From the NCBI RefSeq assembly GCF_009817885.1, contig NZ_CP041764.1, forward strand, positions 2,666,001 to 2,730,000: DNA of 64,000 nt. The letters are read 5' to 3'. The stretch comes from Serratia rhizosphaerae. GTDB taxonomy: Bacteria; Pseudomonadota; Gammaproteobacteria; Enterobacterales; Enterobacteriaceae. The translations under genes and the position numbers were made by a program. Numbering within the stretch: position 1 is the first letter of the stretch; the number at the start of each line of letters is the position of its first letter. The notes beneath the pieces are model-generated. The model was not told the DNA's origin, did no database searches, and saw only the letters and a program-made list of their open reading frames with translations. Below, piece by piece: positions 50,497 to 60,007 of the stretch.

Positions 50497-51636
50497 ATGA
50501 GCCAACTCGATCTGGGAACACAGCAACTTGAGCTGGAGCGTTATCCCCAACAAGAAGGCGCCGTGCCGCTGCAGGCGTGGGAAGCGGCGGATGAATATCT
50601 GCTGCAACAGGTGGAAAATCAGGATGTTGCCGGACGCCCGGTGCTGATTTTCAACGACAGCTTCGGCACGCTGACCTGTGCGCTGCACGCGCTGCGGCCG
50701 TACAGCATCAGCGATTCCTACATGAGCCAGCTGGCGACGCGCCACAATCTGGCGCTCAACGGGCTGGATGCGCAGCAGGTGACGCTGCTCGGCAGCCTGG
50801 ACGCGCTGCCTGAAGCGCCGGCGCTGGTGCTGATTAAGATCCCGAAGGCGCTGGCGCTGCTGGAACAGCAGCTGCGTGCGCTGCGCAAAGTGGTCGGCCC
50901 GGATACCGTGATTATCGGCGGCGCCAAGGCGCGCGATATTCATACCTCGACGCTGCAGCTGTTTGAGCGGGTGCTGGGGCCGACCCGCACCAGCCTGGCG
51001 TGGAAAAAGGCGCGTCTGATTTACGGCCAGGTGGCAGACATCACGCCGGCGGCGGCGGCGGAAACCACCGACTGGCAGCTGGACGGCAGCGATATGCTGA
51101 TCCATAACCATGCCAACGTGTTCTCCCGCAGCGGCCTGGATATCGGCGCACGTCTGTTCCTGGAAAACCTGCCGAGCGATTTGGACGGCGAGGTTATCGA
51201 CCTGGGCTGCGGCAACGGCGTAATCGGCCTGACGGCGCTGGTGCAGAACCCGCAGGCGCAGGTGACCTTTGTCGATGAATCCTATATGGCGGTGGCGTCG
51301 AGCGAACTGAACGTGCGCCATAACCTGCCGCAGGACATGGAGCGCTGTCGTTTTGTGGTCAACAATGCGCTGGCCGGAATGGACGGCGGCAGCGCGCAGG
51401 CGGTGCTGTGTAACCCGCCGTTCCACCAGCAGCATGCGATTACCGACCAGACCGCCTGGCAGATGTTCCTTGACGCCAAGCGCTGTCTGAAAGTAGGCGG
51501 AGAGCTGCTGATCGTCGGCAACCGTCATCTGGATTATTACCAGAAGCTGAAGCGTCTGTTCGGCAACTGCGTTACCGTGGCGTCCAACCAGAAGTTCCTG
51601 GTGCTGAAATCGGTGAAAACCGGCGCACGGCGCTAA
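50497..51636 (+). CDS. rlmG: 23S rRNA (guanine-1835 N2)-methyltransferase
   Basis: Modifies G1835 of 23S rRNA using SAM. The 379-residue protein has an RsmC-like duplicated architecture: a degenerate N-terminal methyltransferase domain (about 1-190) and a catalytic C-terminal domain with DLGCGNG at 235-241 and the N2-guanine signature NPPFH at 306-310. ATG at 50497 follows AGGAGGGG. The gene is monocistronic, convergent with fadH, 37 bases apart. Confidence 0.96.
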   Translation: MSQLDLGTQQLELERYPQQEGAVPLQAWEAADEYLLQQVENQDVAGRPVLIFNDSFGTLTCALHALRPYSISDSYMSQLATRHNLALNGLDAQQVTLLGSLDALPEAPALVLIKIPKALALLEQQLRALRKVVGPDTVIIGGAKARDIHTSTLQLFERVLGPTRTSLAWKKARLIYGQVADITPAAAAETTDWQLDGSDMLIHNHANVFSRSGLDIGARLFLENLPSDLDGEVIDLGCGNGVIGLTALVQNPQAQVTFVDESYMAVASSELNVRHNLPQDMERCRFVVNNALAGMDGGSAQAVLCNPPFHQQHAITDQTAWQMFLDAKRCLKVGGELLIVGNRHLDYYQKLKRLFGNCVTVASNQKFLVLKSVKTGARR

Positions 51637-51673
51637 GGCTGAATCGGGGGCGCAGCACTGCGCCCCTTGAAGG

Positions 51674-53695
51674 TTACAGCGCCATCGCCAGCCGGGTGCC
51701 CTGTTCAATGGCCCGGCGCGCGTCCAGTTCGGCGGCCACGTCCGCGCCGCCAATCAGATGGACGCTTTTCCCCATCGCCAGCAGCGGCTGCTGCAGTTCG
51801 CGTCGTGGTTCCTGGCCAGCGCAAATCACGATGGTATCCACCGGCAGGCAGCTGGCCTGCTCCTCGCGTATGATATGCAACCCCTCGTCGTCAATCCGTT
51901 GATACAGCACGCCATTGAGCATTTTCACCCCGCGCATGCTCAGGCTGGCGCGGTGGATCCAGCCGGTGGTTTTACCCAGCCCTTCGCCCACTTTGCTGGT
52001 TTTACGCTGCAGCAGGAAAATCTGGCGCGGGGAGCGGGGGACGTCGGCGCCGTCCGGCGACAGGCCGCCGCGCTGGCGCAGTTGCGTATCGATGCCCCAT
52101 TCATGAGTAAACGCCTGCGGATGCAGGCTGCTGGATTCGCCGTGCTGGCTCAGGTACTCGGCGGTGTCGAAACCGATGCCGCCGGCGCCGATGATCGCCA
52201 CCCGCTGGCCGACGGGTTTTTTGTCGCGCAGGACGTCCAGATAGCTCAGCACTTTGGCATTATCGATGCCGGGGATCGCCGGCGTGCGCGGCACGATGCC
52301 GCAGGCCAGGATCACTTCGTCAAACTCACGCAGATCCTGCGCCTCAGCCTGCTGCCCGAGCCGCAGCGTGACCTCGTGCAGCGCCAGCTGGCGCTGAAAA
52401 TAGCGCAGGGTTTCATGAAACTCCTCTTTGCCGGGGATCTGTTTGGCGATGTTGAACTGGCCGCCGATGACCGGCGCGGCGTCAAACAGCGTCACCTGAT
52501 GGCCGCGGCTGGCGGCTGTGACGGCGAACGCCAGACCGGCCGGACCGGCGCCGACCACCGCCAGACGTTTGGGATGCGCCGCCGTCGTCAGCGGCATTTC
52601 GCTCTCCCGGCAGGCGCGCGGGTTGACCAGGCAGGAGGCCAGCTTGCCTTCGAAGATCTGATCGAGGCAGGCCTGATTACAGCCGATACAGGTGTTGATC
52701 TCGTCGGCGCGTCCTTCGGCGGCCTTGCGGACGAACTCGGCGTCGGCCAGGAACGGCCGCGCCATCGACACCATATCGGCGCAGCCGTCCGCCAGCACCT
52801 GCTCTGCCACCGCCGGATCGTTAATGCGGTTGGTGGTGATCAGCGGAATACCGACCTTGCCCATTAATTTACGCGTCACCCAGCTGAAACCGGCGCGCGG
52901 CACCATGGTGGCGATAGTCGGGATCCGCGCCTCATGCCAGCCGATCCCGGTGTTGATGATCGTTGCGCCGGCCTGTTCGATCGCCTGCGCCAGCTGTTCG
53001 ATCTCTTGCCAGTCGGAGCCGTCTTCCACCAGATCGAGCATCGACAGACGGTAGATCAGAATGAATTCGCGCCCCACCGCCTGGCGTACGGCGCGCACGA
53101 TCTCCACGGCGAAGCGCATGCGGTTGGCGAAGCTGCCGCCCCATTGATCGTCGCGCTGATTGGTGCGCGCGACCAGAAATTGGTTGATCAGATAGCCTTC
53201 GGATCCCATCACTTCCACGCCGTCATAGCCGGCCTGTTGCGCCAGAACGGCGCAGCGGGCGAAGTCGGCGATGGTCTGTTCGATCTCCTGCGCCGTAAGG
53301 GCGCTCGGCGCGAACGGGTTAATCGGCGCCTGCAGCGCGGAAGGCGCGACCGGCTGCGGCTGATAGCTGTAACGCCCGGCGTGCAGGATCTGCAGGGCTA
53401 TTTTGCCGCCGGCCTGATGCACCGCCTCGGTAATGGGGCGGTGATGCGCCACCTGCTGCGGCTGGCTCAGCGTTGAGCCGCCGCGGTACACCACGCCTTG
53501 GTCATTGGGCGCGATGCCGCCGGTAACGATCAGCGCAACGCCGGCCGCCGCGCGTTCGGCATAGAACGCCGCCATTCTGTGCGGCCCGTCGGGCATCTCT
53601 TCCAGACCGGTATGCATCGAGCCCATCAGCACCCGATTCTTCAGGGTGGTGAAGCCAAGATCCAGCGGCGCCAGCAGGTGTGGGTATAGGTTCAT
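51674..53695 (-). CDS. fadH: 2,4-dienoyl-CoA reductase (NADPH)
   Basis: Reduces 2,4-dienoyl-CoA in beta-oxidation of unsaturated fatty acids. The 673-residue protein has an FMN-binding TIM barrel with likely catalytic Y168 and H254, a [4Fe-4S] site at C336, C339, C343 and C355, then FAD (VVGAGPAGLAFA) and NADPH (AIIGAGGIGFD) Rossmann domains. ATG 53695 follows GGAGAGAG; that site itself contains an in-frame ATG at 53707 that is unlikely to be used. Confidence 0.96.
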   Translation of the reverse strand: MNLYPHLLAPLDLGFTTLKNRVLMGSMHTGLEEMPDGPHRMAAFYAERAAAGVALIVTGGIAPNDQGVVYRGGSTLSQPQQVAHHRPITEAVHQAGGKIALQILHAGRYSYQPQPVAPSALQAPINPFAPSALTAQEIEQTIADFARCAVLAQQAGYDGVEVMGSEGYLINQFLVARTNQRDDQWGGSFANRMRFAVEIVRAVRQAVGREFILIYRLSMLDLVEDGSDWQEIEQLAQAIEQAGATIINTGIGWHEARIPTIATMVPRAGFSWVTRKLMGKVGIPLITTNRINDPAVAEQVLADGCADMVSMARPFLADAEFVRKAAEGRADEINTCIGCNQACLDQIFEGKLASCLVNPRACRESEMPLTTAAHPKRLAVVGAGPAGLAFAVTAASRGHQVTLFDAAPVIGGQFNIAKQIPGKEEFHETLRYFQRQLALHEVTLRLGQQAEAQDLREFDEVILACGIVPRTPAIPGIDNAKVLSYLDVLRDKKPVGQRVAIIGAGGIGFDTAEYLSQHGESSSLHPQAFTHEWGIDTQLRQRGGLSPDGADVPRSPRQIFLLQRKTSKVGEGLGKTTGWIHRASLSMRGVKMLNGVLYQRIDDEGLHIIREEQASCLPVDTIVICAGQEPRRELQQPLLAMGKSVHLIGGADVAAELDARRAIEQGTRLAMAL

Positions 53696-53912
53696 TGCTC
53701 TCTCCATTGTTTATCCCCGAATCTTGGGCACGTTCGGTTGTTATTATTCTGTTTGATTACAAGTGGTCGGATGAGATAAATCTAGCCGCTGTCTTGCCGC
53801 TTGGGAATCTGCATTACGCTGAATGTGATAGCCGTCATGAATCTCCGGTCTTGTTTGCATATTGAACAGAAGATCGGTTAGCATTCGCGCGTTATTTATC
53901 CACTCTCTCTGC

Positions 53913-54009
53913 GGAGCCTTAACCAAAATGAACAAACACGCCTGTTGAATCTGGTCCCATGCTGAGCAGCCTTGCTGCCGGGTGGGGTGTTTTTGATTTC
54001 ATTCAGGAG
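53913..54009 (+). promoter_or_regulatory. Possible attenuator leader of the ABC-F gene (short uORF plus hairpin)
   Basis: A six-codon frame, ATG at 53928 to TGA at 53946 (MNKHAC), has GGAG 11 bases upstream. It is followed by a hairpin with a GCAGC/GCTGC inner stem and CCCA/TGGG outer pairs (about 53957-53987), then GTGTTTTTG. This is the layout of ribosome-controlled attenuators seen before many antibiotic-resistance ABC-F genes. Both parts are short, so the call is tentative. The rest of the intergenic region (53696-53912) shows no gene. Confidence 0.4.
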
Positions 54010-54014
54010 TGTCT

Positions 54015-55637
54015 ATGGCTCATTTGGCGTCATCATCCCCTTATCTCGTTGTACATCAATTAATCTGCCGATTTGCCGACGGCGAAACGCTGTTTGGCCC
54101 GCTGAACCTGAGCCTGGACCGCCGCCACTGCGCGTTGGTGGGGCGCAACGGCGTGGGAAAAAGTCGTCTTTTGCGTCTGCTGGCAGGGCGGGAGCCGCCG
54201 GCGGACGGCCATATCGAAACCCGTGGTCTGGTGGCCTGGGTGCAGCAACAGCCGGCGGTGGATCCCGGCGTGACGCTGGCGCAGTGGCTGGGCTATGGCG
54301 AAGTGTTCGCCGCGTTGGCGCGCGTCGCATGCGGTGAAATGCAGACTGAAGACATCGAACGGCTGGAAGGACGCTGGGATCTGGCCGAACGGTTGCAGGC
54401 CGCGCTTGCCGATGCCGGGCTAAACGGCTGCCATGCGCAACGGGCGGTCTGTGAACTGAGCGGCGGCGAGCGCATGCGCGCGGCCTTATGCGGCGCGTTT
54501 CTTTCGGACGCCGATTTCCTGTTGCTGGACGAACCGAGTAATCACCTGGATGCGGCGGGGCGCGACTGGCTGTATCGCCAGTTGGCGCAGTGGCGCGGCG
54601 GTTTGCTGGTCGCCAGCCATGACCGGCAGCTGCTGATGCGCATGCAGCGCATCGTCGAACTGACGCCGGACGGTCTGCACAGCTACAGCGGCGACTACCA
54701 GGCGTTCTGTCGCCAGCGCGAGCAGGAACGGCAGGCGGCGCGTCGTGCGCTGGCCCATGCGCAGCAAGCGCGTAAACGCGCCCGCGCCCGACTGGTGAAG
54801 GAGCATGACGCCAGCCAGCGCCGCTCGGCAAAAAACCTGCGGGAAGTCGATAACCTGAATATCGCCTCTTTCGAGCGGGTGAAATACAAAGGGGCAGCCA
54901 AAGAGAGTCTGGGAACGCTGCGTAAACAGCATCAGCAGCAAAAAAGCGCGCTGGACGGCGCGGTGCATCAGGCGCAGCAGTGGGTTGAGGCGGACAATCC
55001 GCTGCTGTTTACCCTGCCGGGCAGTGCGCTGGCGGCGGGTAAACAGGTGCTGGCGCTGGAGCAGCTGCGCTTGCCGTTTAGCACGCTGCCGCCGCTGAAC
55101 TGGCGTATGGACGGCCCGATGCGGGTGGCGGTCAGCGGGCCGAACGGCTGCGGAAAAACCACTTTACTGCGCATCATCGTCGGTCAAATGTCGCCGTGCG
55201 GCGGCCGCTGCCGGCTGTTGGTGAGCGCAGCCTACCTGGATCAGAGCCTGAGCCGGTTCGATCTGTGCCTGTCGCTGATGGAGCATCTGGCATTGGAGCG
55301 GATGCCGATGGCGGCCGGGGAGTTGCGCACCCGGCTGGCGCAGCTGCAGCTGGGGGCCGAACGCCTGACGCTGCCGCTGGCGATGCTGAGCGGCGGGGAA
55401 CGGCTGAAAGCGGCGCTGGCCTGTGCGTTGTGGCGCGAACGGCCACCGCAACTGCTGGTGCTGGATGAGCCGACCAACCATCTGGATCTGGCGTCATTAC
55501 AGGCGATCGAGGCGGCGCTGCGTGACTATCCCGGCGCGCTGCTGGTGGTGTCCCACGATGAGGCGTTCCTGCAGGGGCTGGGGCTGACTCACCGGCTGCA
55601 GTGGCAACCGCAGGGCTGGCTAGCGCGGGCCCTCTAG
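54015..55637 (+). CDS. ABC-F family ATPase (ribosome-associated or resistance type)
   Basis: The 540-residue protein has two ABC domains and no membrane segments. Domain 1 has Walker A GRNGVGKS at 43-50, LSGGE at 148-152 and Walker B LLLDEPSNHLD at 169-179. A basic helical linker spans about 230-330. Domain 2 has GPNGCGKT at 375-382, LSGGE at 458-462 and LLVLDEPTNHLD. ABC-F proteins act on the ribosome E site, some rescuing translation from antibiotics. It is not clearly Uup, EttA, YbiT or YheS. ATG 54015 follows AGGAG. Its end overlaps the converging MocR gene by 18 bases. Confidence 0.88.
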   Translation: MAHLASSSPYLVVHQLICRFADGETLFGPLNLSLDRRHCALVGRNGVGKSRLLRLLAGREPPADGHIETRGLVAWVQQQPAVDPGVTLAQWLGYGEVFAALARVACGEMQTEDIERLEGRWDLAERLQAALADAGLNGCHAQRAVCELSGGERMRAALCGAFLSDADFLLLDEPSNHLDAAGRDWLYRQLAQWRGGLLVASHDRQLLMRMQRIVELTPDGLHSYSGDYQAFCRQREQERQAARRALAHAQQARKRARARLVKEHDASQRRSAKNLREVDNLNIASFERVKYKGAAKESLGTLRKQHQQQKSALDGAVHQAQQWVEADNPLLFTLPGSALAAGKQVLALEQLRLPFSTLPPLNWRMDGPMRVAVSGPNGCGKTTLLRIIVGQMSPCGGRCRLLVSAAYLDQSLSRFDLCLSLMEHLALERMPMAAGELRTRLAQLQLGAERLTLPLAMLSGGERLKAALACALWRERPPQLLVLDEPTNHLDLASLQAIEAALRDYPGALLVVSHDEAFLQGLGLTHRLQWQPQGWLARAL

Positions 55638-57095
55638 AATGCACGCCAACAGCTGTTCAAACGCGGCGGCCATCTGCTCCTCCGGCACGCAGGCGAATCC
55701 CATCAGCAGGCCGCGACGGCGGCTCGGCAGCATGTAATAGCGCGACAGCGGGCGCACCAGCACGCCGTGGGTGCCGGCGGCGGCGGCGATCGCCACGTCG
55801 TCAGCGCTGTCCGGCAGGTTGAGGATCAGATGCAGACCGGCGTTGTTATTGAATTCGCTCAGCGCCTGTTTGCCCAGGTGCAGTTCGATCAGCGCGGTGA
55901 GAAAAGCGCGCCGTCTGGCGTACAGCAGGCGCATACGGCGAATGTGCGCGGTGTAGTGGCCTTCCTGAATAAACTGCGCCAGTGCGGCCTGGATCAGCAG
56001 ATGGCCGCCGCGGTACAGCTCGGCGTGCGCGGTTTTCAGCGCCGTCGTCAGCGGTTTCGGCAGCACCACATAACCCAGCCGCAGCGCCGGATACAGCGTC
56101 TTGCTGAAAGTGCCGATATAGATCACCGGCGCGTCGGCCTCCAGCCCCTGCAGCGCGGGAATTGGCTGGCCGGAGAAGCGGAACTCGCTGTCATAGTCAT
56201 CCTCGACGATCCAGCCGCCGGTGTGACGCGCCAGCGCCAGCAGACGCTGGCGACGCGCCAGACTCAGCACCGATCCCAGCGGATACTGATGCGACGGCGT
56301 GACGAACATCAGCCGCGGCGCGCCGCTGACCTGCTCCGGCGGCACCATGCCGGCCTCATCCACCGGCAGCGGCCGGATATCCAGGCTGTTCATGCGCAGG
56401 ATATTGCGAATGCCCCAGTAGCCCGGTTCCTCAATCCACACCTCATCGCCCGGGTTGCACAGCATGCGGGTGACCAGATCGATCGCCTGATGAATGCCTT
56501 CGGTAATCAGAATCTGTTCCGGCGAGCAGCGCACCGAGCGGGCGACGCGCAGGTAATCCACCAGCGCCTGCTGCAGCTCCGGGCTGCCGCCCTGATTACT
56601 GTAGGTCAGCCGCTGCGGCGCGGGACGGCGGCTGATGCGCGCCTGAATCTTGCTGAACAGCTGATGCGGGAAAGCGTTGACGTCCGGCACGCCGGGGATA
56701 AATGCGCCCCACTGCTTGGGGCTGGCGCTGGCGTGCTGCAGCAGCGCGTTGCCGCGCTGCGACAGTTCGACCGGGCGCTGTTCGCCGTCACTGCCGATCG
56801 GCGTGCTGGCAGCGGATAAACAGCTGTCCGGCACCGTTTCTGCGACGAATGTTCCACTTCCCTGACGGGAAAGCACATATCCTTCTGCCAAAAGTTGTTC
56901 GTAAACGGTTAAAACCGTGTTACGTGAGAGGCCAAGTTCCTGCGCCAGATCGCGCGATGCCGGCAGGCGGCTGGAAGGCGGCAGACTGCCGTCAAGAATG
57001 CTGGTGCGGATAGCGTTATACAGGCGTTTATGCAGCTTGTCATCGGGCTGTTCGCCGAGACGTTGCAGCAATAGGTCACCGCTGATCGAGCGCAA
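55620..57095 (-). CDS. MocR/GabR-family PLP-dependent transcriptional regulator
   Basis: The 491-residue fusion has a GntR-type winged helix (about residues 18-86: KRLYNAIRTSILDGSLPPSS, LPASRDLAQELGLSRNTV) and an aspartate-aminotransferase-like domain (about 125-485), with the likely PLP lysine in TFSKTLYPALRLGY. The start is TTG at 57095, preceded by GAGGG at a six-base spacing; no in-frame ATG fits the winged helix. It is divergent from gabT-gabD, so a GabR-like activator of that operon is the best inference. Confidence 0.88.
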   Translation of the reverse strand: MRSISGDLLLQRLGEQPDDKLHKRLYNAIRTSILDGSLPPSSRLPASRDLAQELGLSRNTVLTVYEQLLAEGYVLSRQGSGTFVAETVPDSCLSAASTPIGSDGEQRPVELSQRGNALLQHASASPKQWGAFIPGVPDVNAFPHQLFSKIQARISRRPAPQRLTYSNQGGSPELQQALVDYLRVARSVRCSPEQILITEGIHQAIDLVTRMLCNPGDEVWIEEPGYWGIRNILRMNSLDIRPLPVDEAGMVPPEQVSGAPRLMFVTPSHQYPLGSVLSLARRQRLLALARHTGGWIVEDDYDSEFRFSGQPIPALQGLEADAPVIYIGTFSKTLYPALRLGYVVLPKPLTTALKTAHAELYRGGHLLIQAALAQFIQEGHYTAHIRRMRLLYARRRAFLTALIELHLGKQALSEFNNNAGLHLILNLPDSADDVAIAAAAGTHGVLVRPLSRYYMLPSRRRGLLMGFACVPEEQMAAAFEQLLACILEGPR

Positions 57096-57215
57096 TTGGA
57101 TCCCTCAATTATTCGTAACTGGCACTCGATTATAGGGCCACATCCTGTGTAAATGAACGTCATTGTTTCAATAATGTGAACAAACAGTTGAACGGCTATT
57201 GACCGGAGAGCAACC
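57096..57215. promoter_or_regulatory. Divergent promoter region of the MocR regulator and gabT
   Basis: This 120-base AT-rich gap must hold both promoters. MocR proteins usually bind direct repeats in such gaps; I saw no repeat convincing enough to place a site. Confidence 0.4.
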
Positions 57216-58481
57216 ATGAAAAACGCAGAACTGAACCAACGTCGTCAGCAAGCCACGCCACGCGGGGTGGGAGTTATGTGTGGTTTTTACGCAGAGCGGG
57301 CGGAAAACGCCACCCTGTGGGATGTGGAAGGCAATCAAGTTATCGATTTCGCGGCCGGCATCGCCGTGCTGAATACCGGTCACCGTCATCCGAAAGTGGT
57401 GGCGGCCATTGAACAACAGCTGCAGGCCTTTACCCATACCGCCTACCAGATTGTGCCGTATGAAAGCTATGTCACATTGGCGGAACGCATCAACCAGTGT
57501 GCGCCGATCGACGGGCCGTGTAAAACCGCCTTCTTCACTACCGGCGCAGAGGCGGTAGAGAACGCGGTGAAGATCGCCCGCGCCCATACCGGCCGTCCGG
57601 GCATTATCACCTTTGGCGGCGGCTTCCATGGCCGTACCTATATGACCATGGCGCTGACCGGCAAAGTGGCGCCGTACAAACTGGGCTTTGGCCCGTTCCC
57701 CGGCTCGGTGTTCCACGGCCAGTACCCGAACGCGCTGCACGGCGTCAGCACGCAGGATGCGATGAACAGCCTGGAGCGCATCTTCAAGGCGGATATCGAC
57801 CCGAAACAGGTGGCGGCAATCGTGCTGGAACCGGTGCAGGGTGAAGGCGGCTTCAACGTCGCGCCGGCGGAATTTATGCAGGCGCTGCGCACGCTGTGCG
57901 ATGAACACGGCATCCTGCTGGTGGCTGACGAAGTGCAGACCGGCTTTGCCCGCACCGGCAAGCTGTTCGCCATGGAGCATTACGACATTAAACCAGACCT
58001 GATCACCATGGCGAAAAGCCTGGCGGGCGGCATGCCGCTGTCGGCGGTGACAGGGCGCGCTGATGTAATGGACGCGCCGGCGCCGGGCGGGCTGGGCGGC
58101 ACCTACGCCGGCAACCCGCTGGCGGTGGCCGCGGCGCATGCGGTGATGGACGTGATTGACGAAGAGCAGCTGTGCCAGCGCGCGCAGCGTCTGGGCCATC
58201 ATCTGGTGGAAGTGCTGCAACAGGCGCGGGCCACCTGCCCGGCCATCGCCGAGATCCGCGCGCAGGGATCAATGGTGGCGGTCGAGTTTAACGATCCTGC
58301 CAGCGGCCAGCCGTCGGCGGAATTTACCCGCCAGGTACAGCAAAAAGCCCTGCAGGAAGGCCTGCTGCTGCTGAGCTGCGGCGTACATGGCAACGTGATC
58401 CGCTTCCTGTACCCGCTGACCATTCCTGAAGAGCAATTCACCGAGGCGCTGGGCATTCTCTCCCGCGCGCTGGGCGAATAA
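57216..58481 (+). CDS. gabT: 4-aminobutyrate aminotransferase (GabT/PuuE type)
   Basis: Transfers the amino group of GABA to 2-oxoglutarate, giving succinate semialdehyde. The 421-residue class III aminotransferase has TGAEAVENAVKIAR, the PLP-binding VADEVQTGF and Schiff-base lysine K267 in MAKSLAGG. By length and N-terminus (RRQQATPRGVGVMC) it is closer to E. coli PuuE than to GabT, so the symbol could be puuE. ATG follows GGAGAG. It is followed by gabD after 13 bases, completing conversion of GABA to succinate. Confidence 0.93.
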   Translation: MKNAELNQRRQQATPRGVGVMCGFYAERAENATLWDVEGNQVIDFAAGIAVLNTGHRHPKVVAAIEQQLQAFTHTAYQIVPYESYVTLAERINQCAPIDGPCKTAFFTTGAEAVENAVKIARAHTGRPGIITFGGGFHGRTYMTMALTGKVAPYKLGFGPFPGSVFHGQYPNALHGVSTQDAMNSLERIFKADIDPKQVAAIVLEPVQGEGGFNVAPAEFMQALRTLCDEHGILLVADEVQTGFARTGKLFAMEHYDIKPDLITMAKSLAGGMPLSAVTGRADVMDAPAPGGLGGTYAGNPLAVAAAHAVMDVIDEEQLCQRAQRLGHHLVEVLQQARATCPAIAEIRAQGSMVAVEFNDPASGQPSAEFTRQVQQKALQEGLLLLSCGVHGNVIRFLYPLTIPEEQFTEALGILSRALGE

Positions 58482-58494
58482 GGAGCGCATGACG

Positions 58495-59949
58495 ATGAAA
58501 CTGAATAATCCCGAGCTGCTGCGTAGCCAGTGCCTGATCGACGGCGAGTGGTGCGCGGCGCAGAGCGGCAAGCGTGAAGCGGTGATCAACCCGGCGACCG
58601 GCGAGGAGCTGGCGTCGATCCCGCTGATCGGCAGCGCAGAGACCGAGCGGGCGATTGACGCCGCCCAGCGCGCCCAGCAGAGCTGGAAGCAGCAGACCGC
58701 CAAACAGCGTGCGGCGCTGATGCTGGCCTGGGCGGAGAAAATTATGGCGGCGCAGGAGGATCTGGCGCAGCTGATGACCGCCGAACAGGGCAAATCGCTG
58801 GCGGAAGCGCGCGGCGAAGTGGCCTATGCGGCATCGTTTATCACCTGGTTCGCCGAAGAGGCCAAGCGGGTAGACGGCGCGGTATTGCAGGCGCCGCAGG
58901 CGACCCAGCGGCTGGTGGTGATCAAGCAGCCGATCGGTGTGTGCGCGGCCATTACCCCGTGGAATTTCCCGGCGGCAATGATTACCCGCAAGGCGGCGCC
59001 GGCGCTGGCGGCCGGCTGCAGCATGATCGTCAAACCGGCGGAGCAAACGCCGCTGACCGCGCTGGCGCTGGGCAAACTGGCGCAGGATGCCGGCATTCCG
59101 GCCGGCGTGCTGCAGATCGTCACCGGCGAGGCGGCGCAGGTCGGTAAGGTGCTGTGCGACAGCCCGGTGGTGCGCAAGCTGAGCTTCACCGGTTCGACCG
59201 AAGTAGGGCGCATTCTGATGGCGCAGTGCGCGCCGACGATTAAAAAACTGTCGCTGGAGCTGGGCGGCAATGCGCCGGTGATCGTATTTGACGATGCCGA
59301 TCTGGATGCGGCAGTGGCCGGCATCATGGCCTCCAAATTCCGCAACAGCGGCCAGACCTGCGTCTGTGCCAACCGCATCTACGTGCAGGCCGGTATTTAC
59401 GATCGCCTGGCGGAAAAACTGGTGACGGCGGTCGAAGGGCTGCAGGTGGGCGACGGCGCGGCGGAAGGCACCACGCAGGGACCGCTGATCGATAAGGCGG
59501 CGGTGGAAAAAGTGCAGAGCCATATCGACGATGCGCTGATCAAGGGGGCGCAAATCGCCACCGGTGGTCAGCCGCATGCGCTGGGCCGCACCTACTTCCA
59601 GCCGACGGTGGTGACCGGCGTCACGCAGCAGATGCGTTTTGCCACCGAGGAAACCTTCGGCCCGGTGGCGCCGCTATTCCGCTTTAAGGATGAGGAGGAG
59701 GCGGTCGCGATGGCCAACGATACCGAATTCGGTCTGGCGGCCTATGTCTTTACCCAGAACGCCGCGCGTCAGTGGCGGGTGCCGGAAGCGCTGGAATACG
59801 GCATGGTCGGCATCAACACCGGCCTGATCTCCAACGAAGTGGCGCCGTTCGGCGGTGTGAAACAGTCTGGGCTCGGACGCGAAGGATCGCGCTATGGGAT
59901 TGAGGAATATCTGGAGCTGAAATACCTGTGTATCGACGTGAACGCTTAA
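58495..59949 (+). CDS. gabD: Succinate-semialdehyde dehydrogenase (NADP+)
   Basis: Oxidises succinate semialdehyde to succinate. The 484-residue aldehyde dehydrogenase has the Rossmann/cofactor segment SFTGSTEVGR, catalytic E255 in LELGGNAP and nucleophile C289 in NSGQTCVCANR, the CVC pattern typical of GabD. Two ATG codons compete; 58495 gives MKLN as in E. coli and a nine-base spacing from AGGAG, while 58489 has only three bases. It is in an operon with gabT and probably with the permease 58 bases downstream, with a CCCGGCG/CGCCGGG hairpin between. Confidence 0.94.
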   Translation: MKLNNPELLRSQCLIDGEWCAAQSGKREAVINPATGEELASIPLIGSAETERAIDAAQRAQQSWKQQTAKQRAALMLAWAEKIMAAQEDLAQLMTAEQGKSLAEARGEVAYAASFITWFAEEAKRVDGAVLQAPQATQRLVVIKQPIGVCAAITPWNFPAAMITRKAAPALAAGCSMIVKPAEQTPLTALALGKLAQDAGIPAGVLQIVTGEAAQVGKVLCDSPVVRKLSFTGSTEVGRILMAQCAPTIKKLSLELGGNAPVIVFDDADLDAAVAGIMASKFRNSGQTCVCANRIYVQAGIYDRLAEKLVTAVEGLQVGDGAAEGTTQGPLIDKAAVEKVQSHIDDALIKGAQIATGGQPHALGRTYFQPTVVTGVTQQMRFATEETFGPVAPLFRFKDEEEAVAMANDTEFGLAAYVFTQNAARQWRVPEALEYGMVGINTGLISNEVAPFGGVKQSGLGREGSRYGIEEYLELKYLCIDVNA

Positions 59950-60007
59950 CCACCGGCGACTTAACCCTGCCCGGCGGCGCCGTTCGCCGGGTTGCAGAGG
60001 ATGATTT

